Both the position numbers and the translations under genes were made by a program. The notes beneath the pieces are model-generated. The model was not told the DNA's origin. It did not search any database and worked only from the letters and a program-made list of their open reading frames with translations. 64,000 nucleotides of DNA from Salvator merianae (taxonomy: Eukaryota > Chordata > Lepidosauria > Squamata > Teiidae): the NCBI GenBank assembly GCA_003586115.2, contig QVOM02000053.1, positions 5,251,316 to 5,315,315 of the forward strand, written 5' to 3'. Below, piece after piece: positions 50,360 through 61,872 of the stretch. Numbering within the stretch: the first letter of the stretch is position 1; every line of letters starts with the position of its first letter.

Positions 50360-51070
50360 TTCTGTATGATTTATTTATTTATTTGCTTTTTTTTCCCCAT
50401 CGTATACCTGAAGGTCTCAGGATAGATTACAACAACAATAATAATAAAAAAAGCAGAATGAAAAATGCACAAACTAAGACTGTAACTGTGTCTGGCAGGG
50501 GGAGGGAAAGCTGTTTCCTTAGCTAAAGGCAAGGATAAATAGGTGTGCCTTCACTGATCTCCTAAAGATGTGAAGTGAAGGTGCACCTCAGGGAGAGACT
50601 GTTCCATAGTCTGGGGACCACCATTGGAAAGATCCTATCCCAGGTGCCCAGCCCTTTAGCTACAAAAAGTGGTGGTACAACCAAGAGGACCTCATCTACA
50701 GATCTTAAGGGATGGGCAGGTCAATATGGGAGAAGATGTTCCTTCAGGTGTTTGGGGCCCAAGTCATTTATGCCTAAAAGGTTAAAATCTTGAATTGGGC
50801 TCAGTAGTGAATTGGCTGCCAGTGCAGATCTTTTAAAACTGGCATGATATGCATCAGGCCAGCCATTCTCATCAACAGTCTCGTTGCTGCATTCTGCACC
50901 AGCTGCCACTCTTCCAAACTGTCTTCAAGGGCAATCCCATGTAAAGTGCATTGCAATAATCCATCTGGAAGTTGCCAAAGCATGAATTACTGTGGCCAGA
51001 TCATCTCTGTCCAGAGGAGGCTGGAAGTAGGCACTCTCGGCTACCACCTCCACCTGAGCTTCAAGCATCA
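50360..51070 (-). mobile_element. L2-type LINE 3' half
   Basis: On the minus strand, 50983-50801 encodes a relic of the L2 ORF2 C-terminus: LLQCTLHGIAL, LEEWQLVQNAATRLL and MPVLKDLHWQPIHY. These correspond to DYCNALYVGLP, LQLVQNAAARLL and I.PVLR.LHWLPI. Downstream (lower coordinates) comes the 3' UTR, and the tail GAGACCTTCAGGTATACGAT with poly(T/A)-rich DNA sits at 50370-50420. It is frameshifted and dead. It aligns over most of its length with 57277-58440. Confidence 0.85.
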
Positions 51071-51547
51071 GCGCACCACCATCACATCACAGTCTGTGTA
51101 TTTCCAGCTTTGATCATAACAGGTCAGGGATGGGGCAGCTCCCTCCTTCCCCCAACAAAATATAATTGAGAGAATCCCCATGGGGCATGTCCTGTGTTCA
51201 AATAAAAGTAACACTACCAAGGGGACCAGTAAGTCTCCTTGAGTGGCAGGCATAGTAGCGGTGGTGGCAGCAGCAGCAGCAGCAGTAGGGTCAGCACCAC
51301 GAAGGGACAGTGAAGACCTCAAGCACTGAGCTTGAGTTGGCATGGTATGAGGAAAGCAGGCATCCACGTAGGCTGGGCTGGCCATCTGCGATATGGACAA
51401 GTCTTGAGGCATGCCAGTGGCAACGTGGCCATCCATGGGCCAGGCTTCCTGCAGTGGGTCAGCCTGGTGTGGAATAGGCCACACCATGTGAAAACTGTCT
51501 AGGACTGTGCTATCAATTGCCCTTTGCAACTCATGCAAATTTGTCAC
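51068..51547 (-). other. unassigned 159-codon open frame
   Basis: This is one of the longest open frames in the window. It encodes a peptide with a poly-Ala run from a (CAG)n array (51267-51286) and a hydrophobic stretch GDLLVPLVVLLLFEHRTC. It lies directly upstream of the L2 copy in L2 orientation but does not match L2 ORF2. No splice borders or family motif are visible. It may be a decayed transposon segment. I do not call it a gene. Confidence 0.25.
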
Positions 51548-52611
51548 TGAATTTTATCTGAAGTAATTCTGGAAATTCAGAAATATAGGGAGACTTCAGA
51601 GAAGAGTTGTCTGTAGCTCTGCATCTGAGCGTGTGCAGGGAATGGGGAGAATAGTGTCTCAGAATTAGCACTTTCCTAACAACCTCCATGGATATCCTCT
51701 GGGGATTTTGTGCATATCACCTACAAGATTCTCTGTGAATCAATGCAGCACTGTCTATTTGGACAGCTGTCTATTGAAAGTGGCATTAGCATGAAAAAAC
51801 AGCCACCGCCAGTGCAAGATAATCTGTCTTTATTTTGTTCCTGGATTCTGCTATGCCTAGGCAGAAAATTACTTCCTTTTTCTCTGCCCTTTTGGAATTT
51901 CAAACAAATTACTATCACATGTAATTGAAATGTTAACCTTCCCGGTGGTGCTGAGATTAAACTTGAATGCTGTCAAACCCTTAGCAGTTAGGAAACAAAC
52001 ATCCACAAAAAAGCAGTTACTGCAGAGGGAAAGAGGCATTCTGAATTAATCAAATCTGTTGTTTTAAGGAATTACAATTCCAGACAGAGAAACAGTGTGA
52101 CAAGTTCAAGTGAGAAATTTTCAGTTCTCCGGCTTGCAAAAGTATGGCATTGACTGGCATTTGAAAAAGTAGCTCAAGATACAATGAATATTTCCATTCA
52201 TTCAGATAATGGCTAGAGGAAAATAGCATATGGAAACATAGTTTTGGCATGCAGGAAAAGAGCTGAAGACTTTAACCTGCATTTTTCAAAATGTTAGTGT
52301 ACTTCCTAGCGGCTACAGGGAAGCTCTCCAAAGACCACATTTCCAGAATTTTTCTTACTCATGCTGATGCCCTAAATGTATAGGAAATAATTTTCAGGTT
52401 TTAAGGTAGTGTGGAAGTCAGTAGAATTTTTATAACAAATAATAATAAATGCTTCAGCCTTGTGTCTCCCTCAATGTTTCTTTCCTTTACACAACTAGAC
52501 GTTGCATCTTGCAAAAATAAGTTTAGGTTTCTATAACTTTGTTACTGAGATTCTGAAATCATTATCTCTGAATATGTTACAGAGCAGGAACAGCAGTGAA
52601 TTTGTCAGATA
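51548..52611. other. non-coding, nothing recognised
   Basis: AT-rich DNA without repeats that I can name. Confidence 0.45.
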
Positions 52612-52992
52612 TAGAGATGCACACGGACTGAGAGGCAGTGGTTTGGTTTGAATTCTACCAATTACCTTTTTCGAACCACAAAGTAATTTAGTTTGAATGC
52701 AAAACAAGTGAACCACCATAGTGAACCACACTTGGTTTGCTTTGTTCATTAGAACAACTCTTGGTCAGGTTCAATTCAAACCTCTTTTTTTTCCAAATGA
52801 CATTTGGTTTGCCTGTGAGCCATGCAAACCACTCAGTTCACTGCAGAGTTATGTGCAGCCTCTTTTGAATTAGTGAAGTGGGGAGATGGCCTAGGAGTGA
52901 TTCATCCCTCCCAGGAGACTGTGAATAACAGATAGGCTTGGGGTCTGCTTGATTTGACTTGCATCCATATGACTGTTGCAATCTGAACCAAA

Positions 52993-53643
52993 GGCCCTGT
53001 TCACACTTTGTGAGAGGAACGTTCCGGTCCACTCGCTAGTCAGCTGCATTTGCACTTTCAAATGGAGACAGCTGCCTTGAAGCTCTCCCAAGCCCACCTG
53101 ATGCCTACCTGAAGCTGAATAAGTCTGGTGAAGTAAACTGCAGTCTGGAATCTCACTTGTGCGATCAGGTGTAGATCAGGGAGCAGCATTTGCACTACGT
53201 CCAGGTTTAAAATGGCAGCAGGGAGGGGCAGGCTTCAGAAACAGCTCTATGGTTTTGAATTAGTAGCTCTATGCTTTTGAATGTACCTCTATGGTTTTGC
53301 AAGCAGGTTCCTGACTAGTGCATTCACATTCACACTGGGCCTTTCTGCACTTGGCCTTATTGTGGATTATATCCCAGAATAGGGACCTGCTATGCATATG
53401 CTAGTGCCAACTATGAAAGGACTTGCCCAGGGTCTACCATAGTCTGCACTAGCATGCAGATGGCAGGTATCTATTCTGAGATATAATCTGGAATTCATCC
53501 AAGTGCAGAAAGGGTCACTGTTCCCCCTGCTGGTCAGCTCACAAACTGTCCCATTGCTGACTAGTGTGAGTGCTGATAAGCAAACTTCACCAGCCTGAAG
53601 CCTGCTAGTTATTCCATTCTGCTCTGGTAATGTGAAAATGCCC
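52993..53643. mobile_element. GGGCC-type TIR element nested in family B
   Basis: It starts GGCCCTGTTCACACTTTGTG and ends AATGTGAAAATGCCC. It is a relative of 57487-57992: both share GTGAGAGGAAC.TTCC, CACCTGATGC.T..TTGAAGCTG and CCCCCTGCT.GTCAGCTC. Flanks CAAA and AAGG allow a 2-3 bp duplication. It is interrupted at 53337. Confidence 0.8.
53337..53516. mobile_element. palindromic MITE, copy 3, with 3-bp duplication
   Basis: It starts GGGCCTTTCTGCACTTGGCC and ends CAAGTGCAGAAAGGGTC. It is flanked by ACT on both sides (53334-53336 and 53517-53519). The relative at 57487 lacks it and reads CATTCACAATGCTCCCC across the site, confirming a 180-bp insertion with a 3-bp target duplication. Confidence 0.9.
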
Positions 53644-53817
53644 AAGGAAACAGTGCAGGAAACCACATTCTCCTGTCAGGGTGCCCTGATCCTGCACTCA
53701 TGTCAGGAAAAGTTTCATGCAAACATGCTCAAAGCTGGTGAGGTTCATTTCACACTGAGAAGGGAAAAAAAAGTTCACTTTGAATAGGGAAAAAAAAGAA
53801 GTTTGTGCACATTTCTA

Positions 53818-54964
53818 ATGCACAGCTTTGGACAAATGGATTCCAAAGCTAGACAGTTTCTCAAAAAATATAGAATGGAAAAATTTCTGTATCAGTTCTA
53901 TATGTTGAAATGAAAGATTATATATGCAAACCTACATCTTACAAAAGGAGATGTGTCAAAGCCAAGTAAACTTTGGTTGGGATCATTAAAAAGCCTTTAA
54001 ACAAACAAAAAAACACAGAATACACCCCACCAAAAAAAAGTAAGAGCATGCCATGCATTCTGTAAATTGTCTGGCTGGTGAACCTATTAATTCTGACAGT
54101 GAAGGGAGCTTCTGAATTGGTGAGGATTCTGATTACACCTCATTCTTTATTCCCTATTGACTTTGGATATGCCATACCTTTCCATTTCCTGGAGAAATAA
54201 ATTAAAAGTCAGAAGTAATTTGCCTGATGGAGGGTGCAGGTGTTCCCTCCTCCCCACTGAGGAACATTTGCACACTGAGAAATCCAATTTAACCCCTAGA
54301 TAGGGTATAGCTTATTTTCTTTTGTTGACAGTTTTGTGGCAGATAAAATAGGAACCTGATTAAAGTGAGATGGTGAGAGATTGAGGTCTTGTTCTAACAG
54401 GAGGAAGATCAAGGCCTTTAATCTCATCTCCCTCTATACAGAGATGAACTGCAAATGTTGGCATTAAGATAAGTCTCCTATTAGAAATGATCAAAAATAC
54501 TTTTCTTGCACACTCATTTCTTAAGACACATTAAGCACAGGGGAAGAAAGTCCACACAGAGGAACACAAGCTGTGACTTGTTTCCATTAATAATTAGGTG
54601 GCTATGGAACTTGGAGGCTCCATGTCATGGTGCAAGGGATATGCAATTTTGGTTTTCCACTCTCACAATTCTGAAGGTGATGACAGCTGTAGGAAGAAGA
54701 AGAAGTTTTTCACAATGATTGAACAGACAGTGTTGGTTAGACTTGCACAAAAAACATTGTGCATTTAGTATAATTTTTAATAGCAACTTTTAAAGCTCAG
54801 CTAATTTTATTTTTGAGTTTGGTCTCTAATTTATTTAAGCAACCTTTTTTTGCTCAAAGTGCACTATGTTCAAACCACCTTATAATAAAAAAATACACTA
54901 TACTAGGAATGTACTGAACTGGTTCTACATAAGCACAGTTTCTATAAAATGGGAGTGGAGGGCT
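53818..54964. other. non-coding, nothing recognised
   Basis: No repeat family or gene recognised. Confidence 0.45.
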
Positions 54965-55655
54965 TCATAGAGTCATAGAGTTTGAAGGTTTTCAAGTCAA
55001 ATCCACTGCTCAGTGCAGGATTCACTAGGCCATCCTGGAGAAATGATGACTGAAGTAACCTGAACAGCTCTTACTGTCATGAAGTTGTTGGTGTTTTTTT
55101 TTTTTTTTGGTTTTTTTTCCATGTCTAACTTGTATCTCCTTGAAGTTTAATTCCAATGGCTCTAGTCCTGCACTCTGAGAATAGGTCCAATGCCTCTACC
55201 ATCTGACAGCACTTCACATATCTGAAGACAACTATCACGCTTCCGCTCAGTCTTCTCTTCCGTAGACTCAACATACTTAGGCCTGTTAATTGGGCCCCAT
55301 AGGACTTAGTTCTCAATCTTTTTACCGTCTTTGAACTTTACCAGTCAGGGTGCCCAGAACTGGACACAATATTCCAAATGAGGTCTAACCAAGGTATAGT
55401 GAGATAATTAGTTCTCATGATGTAGAATCAATGTTTCCCTTAATATATCCCAGGGTGGCATTTGCCTTCTTCACAGCTGCATCACCCTGATGGCTTGTAA
55501 TCTACTACTACCTCCAGATCCTTTTTACAAGTGCTGATGCTAAGCCCATTTTTTCCCCCCATTCTGTACTTGTCCTTTAAGTTTTCTTACCTAGATGCAG
55601 GACTTTATGTTTCTCCCTGATACATTTCATTTTGTATGTTCAGCCCACTTTTCAG
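54965..55655 (-). mobile_element. CR1 LINE 3' fragment, second lineage
   Basis: The minus strand reads from KMN.S.EKHKVLHLGKK-like sequence near 55620 through KDLEVVVDYK (CR1 motif KDLGVVVD). It continues to MLSLRKRRLSGSVIVVFRYV and LDLFSECRTRAIGIKLQG at 55270-55125. The 3' end is TCAAACTCTATGACTCTATG on the minus strand (54965-54985), the CR1 octamer tail. This tail and the coding details differ from the copy at 36118, so two CR1 subfamilies are present. A poly(T) tract interrupts it at 55096-55110. Confidence 0.9.
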
Positions 55656-56085
55656 GCTTGTCTTTCTTGGACAACCTCCTGGACAGACATCTGGCAGAGC
55701 TGGCCAGCTGTGAAGCTCAGCTTCCAGTTGGAGTTAAAAAGACACTGAAGGAACTTTTGGGCAACAGTGCTGTGCATGTTTTGATCAGCCTTCTTCACCC
55801 AAAGGTGAAGGAGGCAACTATCAACCCTATTGAACTGGCTTGATGGAGGGAGCACCTTGCTGAAAATACATGTGTTATCTAGGTTGGACCAGGTGGCAGA
55901 CAGAGATGTGCTGCTTCCAGCAGGCAGCGATTGTGATTGAGTTCAGTAGCTCAGTCTCACAGACAGTACGTGAGGAGCACCATGGGCCAGTGGAACTAAG
56001 CTTTGTTGGTCAACAAGTTGCCTCTGGGTAAGGAGAACCAATATCCTACTAAAAATGAGGATAGGGATAACAATTCTGTCACATT
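55656..56085. other. unassigned, moderately GC-rich
   Basis: An 82-codon frame (55595-55843) starts inside the CR1 relic and runs out of it. It contains LDRHLAELASCEAQLPVGVK. No family or splice site was recognised. It may be part of another decayed element. Confidence 0.35.
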
Positions 56086-56259
56086 GGCCCTTTCTGCACT
56101 TGGCCTTATTCCAGAATATATCATGGGATAGGGATCTGCCATCTGCATGTTACTATGAACTATGGCAGGCCCCATCTGGTACCTGCTATAATCTGTGTGT
56201 GGATAGCAGATCCCTATTCTGGGATATAGTCCAGAATAAAGTCAAGTGCAGAAAGGGCC
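56086..56259. mobile_element. palindromic MITE, copy 4
   Basis: It starts GGCCCTTTCTGCACTTGGCC and ends AAGTGCAGAAAGGGCC. It is flanked by ATT on both sides (56083-56085 and 56260-56262). The two halves pair over about 55 bases with few mismatches. It is the best-preserved copy. Confidence 0.9.
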
Positions 56260-56342
56260 ATTGTTTTAAATGAACATCATTTTGTTAGTAAATAATAGTT
56301 CTGTATGCTTGACTGAACTTAAAAAAATGTAATCAACCTTAT

Positions 56343-56364
56343 ATCTATATCTATAGATATAGAT
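56343..56364. repeat. perfect 22-bp palindrome in a TATA-rich microsatellite
   Basis: The segment centred on CTATAG is its own reverse complement over 22 bases, within (ATCTAT)-type repeats. Confidence 0.85.
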
Positions 56365-56379
56365 GATATATAGATATAA

Positions 56380-57249
56380 GTTTTCATTAAATTTGTTCTT
56401 AGAGTGTATATGGAAGTTTCTTGTTAAAGTGAAAAGTTTAAGGATTGTTGAAAGTGTTAAGAAAGATATTCTTCTCTGTGTCTTTTGAAACTCCTCATGT
56501 CTGCTCTTGGCTTGCTTATTTTTTACTTTGTACATCTCCTTTTCCTACCTTTGATGGACCAAGATGGGCACAGAGTAAAGAATAGATACATCTCACTGGA
56601 AACATTTTCTGTATCCTTCTGTGTGTGTCTTAGTTTTCAAAGAAAGAAATCTTGTTAGGAATTCACACTAAGATTAGAAGAGAGATTTCAAAGGACATAC
56701 TTGTAGATATTTATCTAATATACCCTGAGGATAATTATATCAGAAATCCACACAGGCCTAGAACTAAGCTGATTATGTTCCAACAATGGAGCAGTAATTT
56801 TCCTCTACCCCAACTATAGCATGATTTCTTACTTTATTATTTTATAAATGGCATGATTACTATATTTCCCCAATATCATCATCATATTTAAAATGAGAAT
56901 AGAACATGACCAACTTTTATCCATTGAGAAGAAGAATAAATGCTAAATATTTCCTTGTTCTATAACAGAAAGTAGCATGCATAAGAAAGAAACACATTGC
57001 ATTTATATGTGTTTATTAACTATGGATTCCCTATCATCTCACACTTCGGTAAAAATCATTTTGATCAATGTTTTATCTAGCATTCGATCTACAAAAATCC
57101 CATTATACTTAAAAAAACCAACCGTTGAAATTTTCAAGGGAAATAAAATCTACAATGCCATGAAAAAACATTCCCCCCCTTCTTGATGAGGTGATATGAA
57201 TATTGAAGGGGAAAAAAACAATATTTATATCACCCATGTAAAAAAGTAT
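56380..57249. other. non-coding, nothing recognised
   Basis: AT-rich DNA, no gene or named repeat. Confidence 0.45.
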
Positions 57250-57276
57250 TTATATATATATATATATATATATATT
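57250..57276. repeat. (TA)n microsatellite
   Basis: About 13 TA units abutting the 3' tail of the following L2 copy. Confidence 0.95.
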
Positions 57277-58440
57277 TAATTATTACATTTCTATTTCCCG
57301 CTATACTCAAAGGTCTCAGGGTGGGTCACAATAAAATATAGGTTAATATAGGTAAAGCGGATTAGCTAAAACAGTAACAGTGCCTGCAAGGGAAGGGAAC
57401 ACTGTTCCTTCATGTAAAGAACAGGGTAAAGAACTCTAAATACATATAGTGCAGGTGCCTGATGCATCTCAGAGGGGAGGCTATAAGCCTCTTTGCACTT
57501 AGTGAGAGGAACATTCCAGGACACACACTGGAACAGAGCATTCACACATGCAAACGACTCCAGCTGACTAGAAACCTATCGAAGCTCACCTGATGCTTTC
57601 TTGAAGCTGTTTAAGAATATTGTAGTCTCCAAGCAGACTTGTGTGATCATGTGTAGATGAGGCAAGGTGCATTCACACCACTTCTTGGTGTGGAAATGGT
57701 GGTGGGATGGGGACTGTGTGGCTGCTCAGGTGCTATCAGATAGTTTGAACCCAAGTTCGAACTTTGGGGTCCGGACCTTGGCAGCTGTTTCAGACCTGAG
57801 TCCAGATCCAGCTCTTCTAGGTGTGGACCCAGGTACCTATGAGTGCATTCCCATTCACAATGCTCCCCCTGCTTGTCAGCTCGTGAACTGCTCCAGTGCT
57901 GACAAGTGCGAGCACCCCTCACCATAATTGATCCTGCCCGACCTGAACCCTGCTAATTAGAATGTTATGCTGCTGTAAGTGCAAGCAGGCCCATTGTCTC
58001 CTATATGTTTCTACGCCCTGAATTCCTGAGGGGGAAGTACAGCTAAGAAGGCCTCACTGGCAGATCGTAAGGCATGGACAGGTCTATAAGGGACGAGACA
58101 TTTCTTCAGATATTTGGAGCCTATGCTGCCTGTTAATCCCGTTATCTGAACTCAGTAATAAATAAGCAGCTAATATAGTTCTAAATGACTAGAACAATGC
58201 AGGTCCAGCCAGCAAAGCTAGTTAGCAATCTAGCTGCTGAATTCTGTTCACGTTTCCAAACTTCCTTCAAGGGCATTACAACTGTCCAATCTGGAAGCTA
58301 TCAGAGCATGGATTACTGTGGCCAATCTGTCTTTATCCATAAAGGGCTGTAGCTGAGACCAGCTGTAGTGGGAAGTAGACATTCCTAGCCATAGCCTCCA
58401 CCTGAACTTCAAGTATCAACACAGAAAGGAGAAAATATAG
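57277..58440 (-). mobile_element. L2-type LINE 3' half, split by a MITE
   Basis: The tail at 57277-57340 (CAAAGGTCTCAGGGTGGGTC antisense) and the UTR to 57486 continue after the insertion at 57993-58440. There the text parallels 50660-51060: AAGAAGGCCTCACTGGCAGATC, CAGATATTTGGAGCC, CTGCTGAATTCTGTTC and GAGCATGGATTACTGTGGCC. It is decayed in coding regions. The L2 was present before the DNA element at 57487 landed in it. Confidence 0.8.
57487..57992. mobile_element. GGGCC-type TIR element inserted in L2
   Basis: The termini GCCTCTTTGCACTTA and TAAGTGCAAGCAGGCCC are inverted repeats. It is the same family as 52993-53643 and lacks the palindromic MITE found there. A CCAAGTTCGAACTTTGG palindrome lies at about 57751-57767. 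The site duplication is unclear. Confidence 0.8.
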
Positions 58441-59753
58441 ATACATAAAATAAAATTTGTCAAAATAATTTGTACCGCTTGACTTGCACAATAGAAGCCT
58501 GTTTGATTTTTACAAATTATGCCTGTTAAAAGTTCAAAACTGTTATTCTGCATTCTGACTACTTGTGATGACCTTACAAAGAAGTTTCAGCAACCAGCTG
58601 CTTCCATACCCATTTAAAATTAAGTAAAGTTTGACCACATTTTAAGAGCATAACTCCATGGTAGCTATTGAAAACCAGTTAAAAAAAAAGTGTACTTCAT
58701 TTTAAATATTCATGTTATTGAACCATTTTCACTAATGGCACAAATGACAACATAATATCTGTCTGTAACAGTTGGTAGAAGCCATTTTCAAGTAGCAGTT
58801 GAACAAACAAAGATGAATTTTAATTTGCAATGCCAGCTGAGCTGTAATATAAAGTTACATTCCAACTGTGAAAAAATATAACACAGCATGCTATAGAGTT
58901 ATTTACAGATGTGTATCTATTTTCCCTCCCTTTTTCCACCCCATCTTGTCCTTATCCACACCAGAGTCTTAAAAATGAAAAATAGCTGTTATGAAATCAA
59001 AAACATACCTTCAAGGCATTTTATTTTATCTACAAGCACATGATGGAACAGTTGCTTGGAATTTTATGATATTATTTGCCATGTTTAATTTCATAAATGC
59101 TAATGCTTGAAAACATTTCAAACATCATTCCTGCTTAAGCATTTTGGAAGAGCTGCTTGTGCCTGAGGACCAAGGAAAGTCATATTAAGTCCAACCTACT
59201 AGGTAGGAACACTCAGGTCATTATGTCAATTCTGTTGAGTCCTGTCTTCTTGCTGCATTTTGTTAATCCAGGTCACAGTTACTTAAAGTGCTGCTTTGCA
59301 AAAGGACAAAAGTTGCTGTCCATGTTCAGGTTCAGACACTTCTAAACATATTTCTGGCTGTAATGGAACCTGGGATGTGCCTTGGCCAACTGTTGCAGAA
59401 GCCACCTGCGGTAGCCACCTTCAGTTGTGTATGTGAAGCTGCAACCAAAATTCACAAACTCTAAGTCCTTTTGGAATGAGACCACAAAATATGATTTGAG
59501 TTGACTCAACATGTTTAGGGTCTGCAACATTTCAGATAAATAATAGGGATTTAGTTTGATGAAGAGAAATAGATAAATTAGGGGGGGAATGCTTGCACTC
59601 ACTTGTGCTTGATACTTCTATGGCTCTAGGATTAGACAATGGTGTACTTCATTTGTCCTCTCATCTGAACTTTGAGATGGAAGACGAACCTGAAAAATGT
59701 CCCCCTGTCCAGTGTTTTAAAATTAAATGCTACAATACCTAAAACCTATTCTA
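58441..59753. other. non-coding, nothing recognised
   Basis: AT-rich DNA with no named repeat. The block 58960-59140 has low-repeat, TAAT-rich composition, but nothing beyond that supports a function. Confidence 0.45.
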
Positions 59754-60091
59754 TAGCAATGTGCATTTTTTTTTCCCACTTTCGAACATTCAATTCAATA
59801 TTTTGCATTTGCAGAAATTTGAATCAAATTGAAAATGTGCTTTTTCACATTTTCAGAGTTCGACTGAAACAAGCTAACCTCTTCCTTCACAGAAGAGAAA
59901 TATTTGTTCGAATATTCATGTTTTTGCTGTGTTTTAACCCGTGAAAAGGGCATTTTCAACAGGGAAAACATTGTGAAAATGTACACTGACCCCCCTCTTT
60001 TTCATCATTCTGTTTCACTGATGAAATGAAAATGCAGATTTTTGCTTCAACAGCAAATTGAAGATGGAAATTTCTTTAGTGCAGATCCCTA
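59754..60091. mobile_element. TA-flanked MITE, family A, copy 2
   Basis: It starts TA-GCAATGTGCATTTTT and ends GTGCAGATCCC-TA. It shares with 21130-21464 the block TTTCACTGATGAAATGAAAA then TGCA.ATTTTTG, and the TTTTCAA.GGGAAAAC word. Very AT-rich and non-coding. Confidence 0.7.
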
Positions 60092-61471
60092 TTGTTCTCC
60101 TCTTATTTCTCCGTAAGTCAATTGGCTCCCTCATATGCTCAGCAATTCAACAAAACTATGAATTTTAGGGCTGCACTTTCACACTGAAGATGTGCTAAGA
60201 TTGAAATATGAGTGAATCTATCATAACCAAAAATAGGGCGAAAGTTCTCTTAACAATATGCAGAATGTTGGAAAGAGGGCATCTTGGATATCTTCTCATA
60301 AGTTAAATATTAAGGCTTTCTGAAGGCAAAGTGTGATCGTTCAATGTGTTTAGAGTAGTAAAAATAAATTTTGTAGAAGACCAGATCCTTTCTGGTGCTC
60401 AATGTGTCCTTGGGAAGCAATTTAAAATCATCACATGGACAAGTAAAATAATAGACTTCCTTTCAGACTTCCCCCCCTCCTGTTGCCAAATGAAAAGAAA
60501 TATCTTTCAGCAGCCATTTCTCCCTCCTCTTTCTTCCCAGAGCCTTCATCTGAAAAGGATATTATATGTTTCAACTTTCCTTCTATGTCAAAGGGTCTCC
60601 AGCATGTATTTGTGAGGCCTCGTGGGTGTCCTTTCAGTGTAATAGAGTTAAAAATGCATTGAGAAGGTTAAAGCCAAGAGGGGACTAAAAAAGAATCTTT
60701 GAAAAGAGTGGAACATTGCATGCCACTGAAAGAATTACCTGGGTTCTTAATGCACTTTTAAACATCATAAAAAATCTCTGTTGGTCCTCTCTGCAGGGGT
60801 GCAATGATTGGTAAACTAATAATAAAGGACAAAGTTAAGCAATTTGGTAGCTAAAAGGATACCTGCTTATAAATGGAAAGAAGAGATAGACATATTAGAA
60901 TTACAAAATACTCAAGAAAATACAGTAATACAAGTATAAATAAGGTAATATTTTTTGGGTTGCTCCTGCACAGTATGCCAGATGTAACCATTGGCACTTT
61001 AGTCCACCATCAATTAAAATTCTACCCAAGGGATTTAGGAATCAATAAGGTATCTTGGAATGAGATGCCTAGCTCCAAGCAATGTTGCTTTTTGCAGTTA
61101 CAAAATTGGTATGCCGTCCAAGTATTTCTTGAGGTTTTTTGGTATTACATTTAGATGTCTTTTTTCTCACACAGATATTGTGATCTTCTTCAATTCTTTC
61201 TCTTCAGTTATATCATCTCTTGAAACTGTTACTATACTATCCACTGGGATAATACTTCTGTAATTTTCTTTTTGCAGAGTAGGGGGCTCTGCCAAAGTAC
61301 AGACACCTCTGGATCCCAGAACTGGACACTGGTATAATAAATACAATTGGCACATAGGATGGAAGTATAGGAAATGGATCAGGAAGCCTGAACCCCTGTG
61401 CCAGACCAGGATTCATCTTTGTTCATCAGAAATATACTATATGCAGCAAGCAAAATATGGTCCCTCACATA
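60092..61471. other. non-coding, nothing firmly recognised
   Basis: A 93-codon frame at 60873-61154 has a vague resemblance to L1 C-terminal text, but I cannot support it. Otherwise featureless. Confidence 0.4.
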
Positions 61472-61872
61472 GGGCTTGTTTACACCAACCCATCAGTGAG
61501 TGAGTGGACATGCACTGATGAAGTGTATCCACTGCAGCACCCACAGTGTCTGGGAGAATCTGCAGCCACTCTTGGATGCTACTGTCCACAGCTGTTCACA
61601 GTTTGACTGGGAGCAGCTGGATTGCTCCCAATCAGCTGCGTTCTCTCCTTCTCCCTAGTGTGAATGTGGCAAGGCAGTGTGGCTGTGACTGTGCAGTCAC
61701 ATTCTGCATCCCAATTGCCATGGCAATGGCCAGATGTTGGTGTGGCTGCTGTCATGAGGATCAGGACTGCATTTGCACTACAAGTGCTGGAGGCCCAATA
61801 CAGGGTCATTCTAGAAATTGCAGTGTGAATGGCGCCCATGCCATTCTAGGTTGCTCAGTGCCAGAAAGGCCC
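61472..61872. mobile_element. GGGCC-ended TIR element with ATA duplication
   Basis: It starts GGGCTTGTTTACACC and ends GTGCCAGAAAGGCCC. It is flanked by ATA on each side (61469-61471, 61873-61875). The interior is GC-richer than the flanks and shares the CATGGCAATGGC block with 16304. A 111-codon open frame inside has no transposase motif. Confidence 0.7.

Larger units (their letters stand above)
52612..53817. mobile_element. TA-flanked MITE, family B, carrying a nested insertion
   Basis: It starts TA-GAGATGCACACGG and ends GTGCACATTTC-TA. The outer parts are rich in GGTTTGG/GTTCA words, like the other family B copies. Its length (1.2 kb) is explained by the 651-bp element at 52993-53643, which itself contains a palindromic MITE. 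Confidence 0.65.

Noticed and set aside
50801..50983. Minus-strand frame with clear protein similarity
   Set aside because: L2 LINE C-terminal relic, not a host gene.
60873..61154. Possible L1 C-terminal segment
   Set aside because: Only a vague similarity of a few words. Not enough to annotate.
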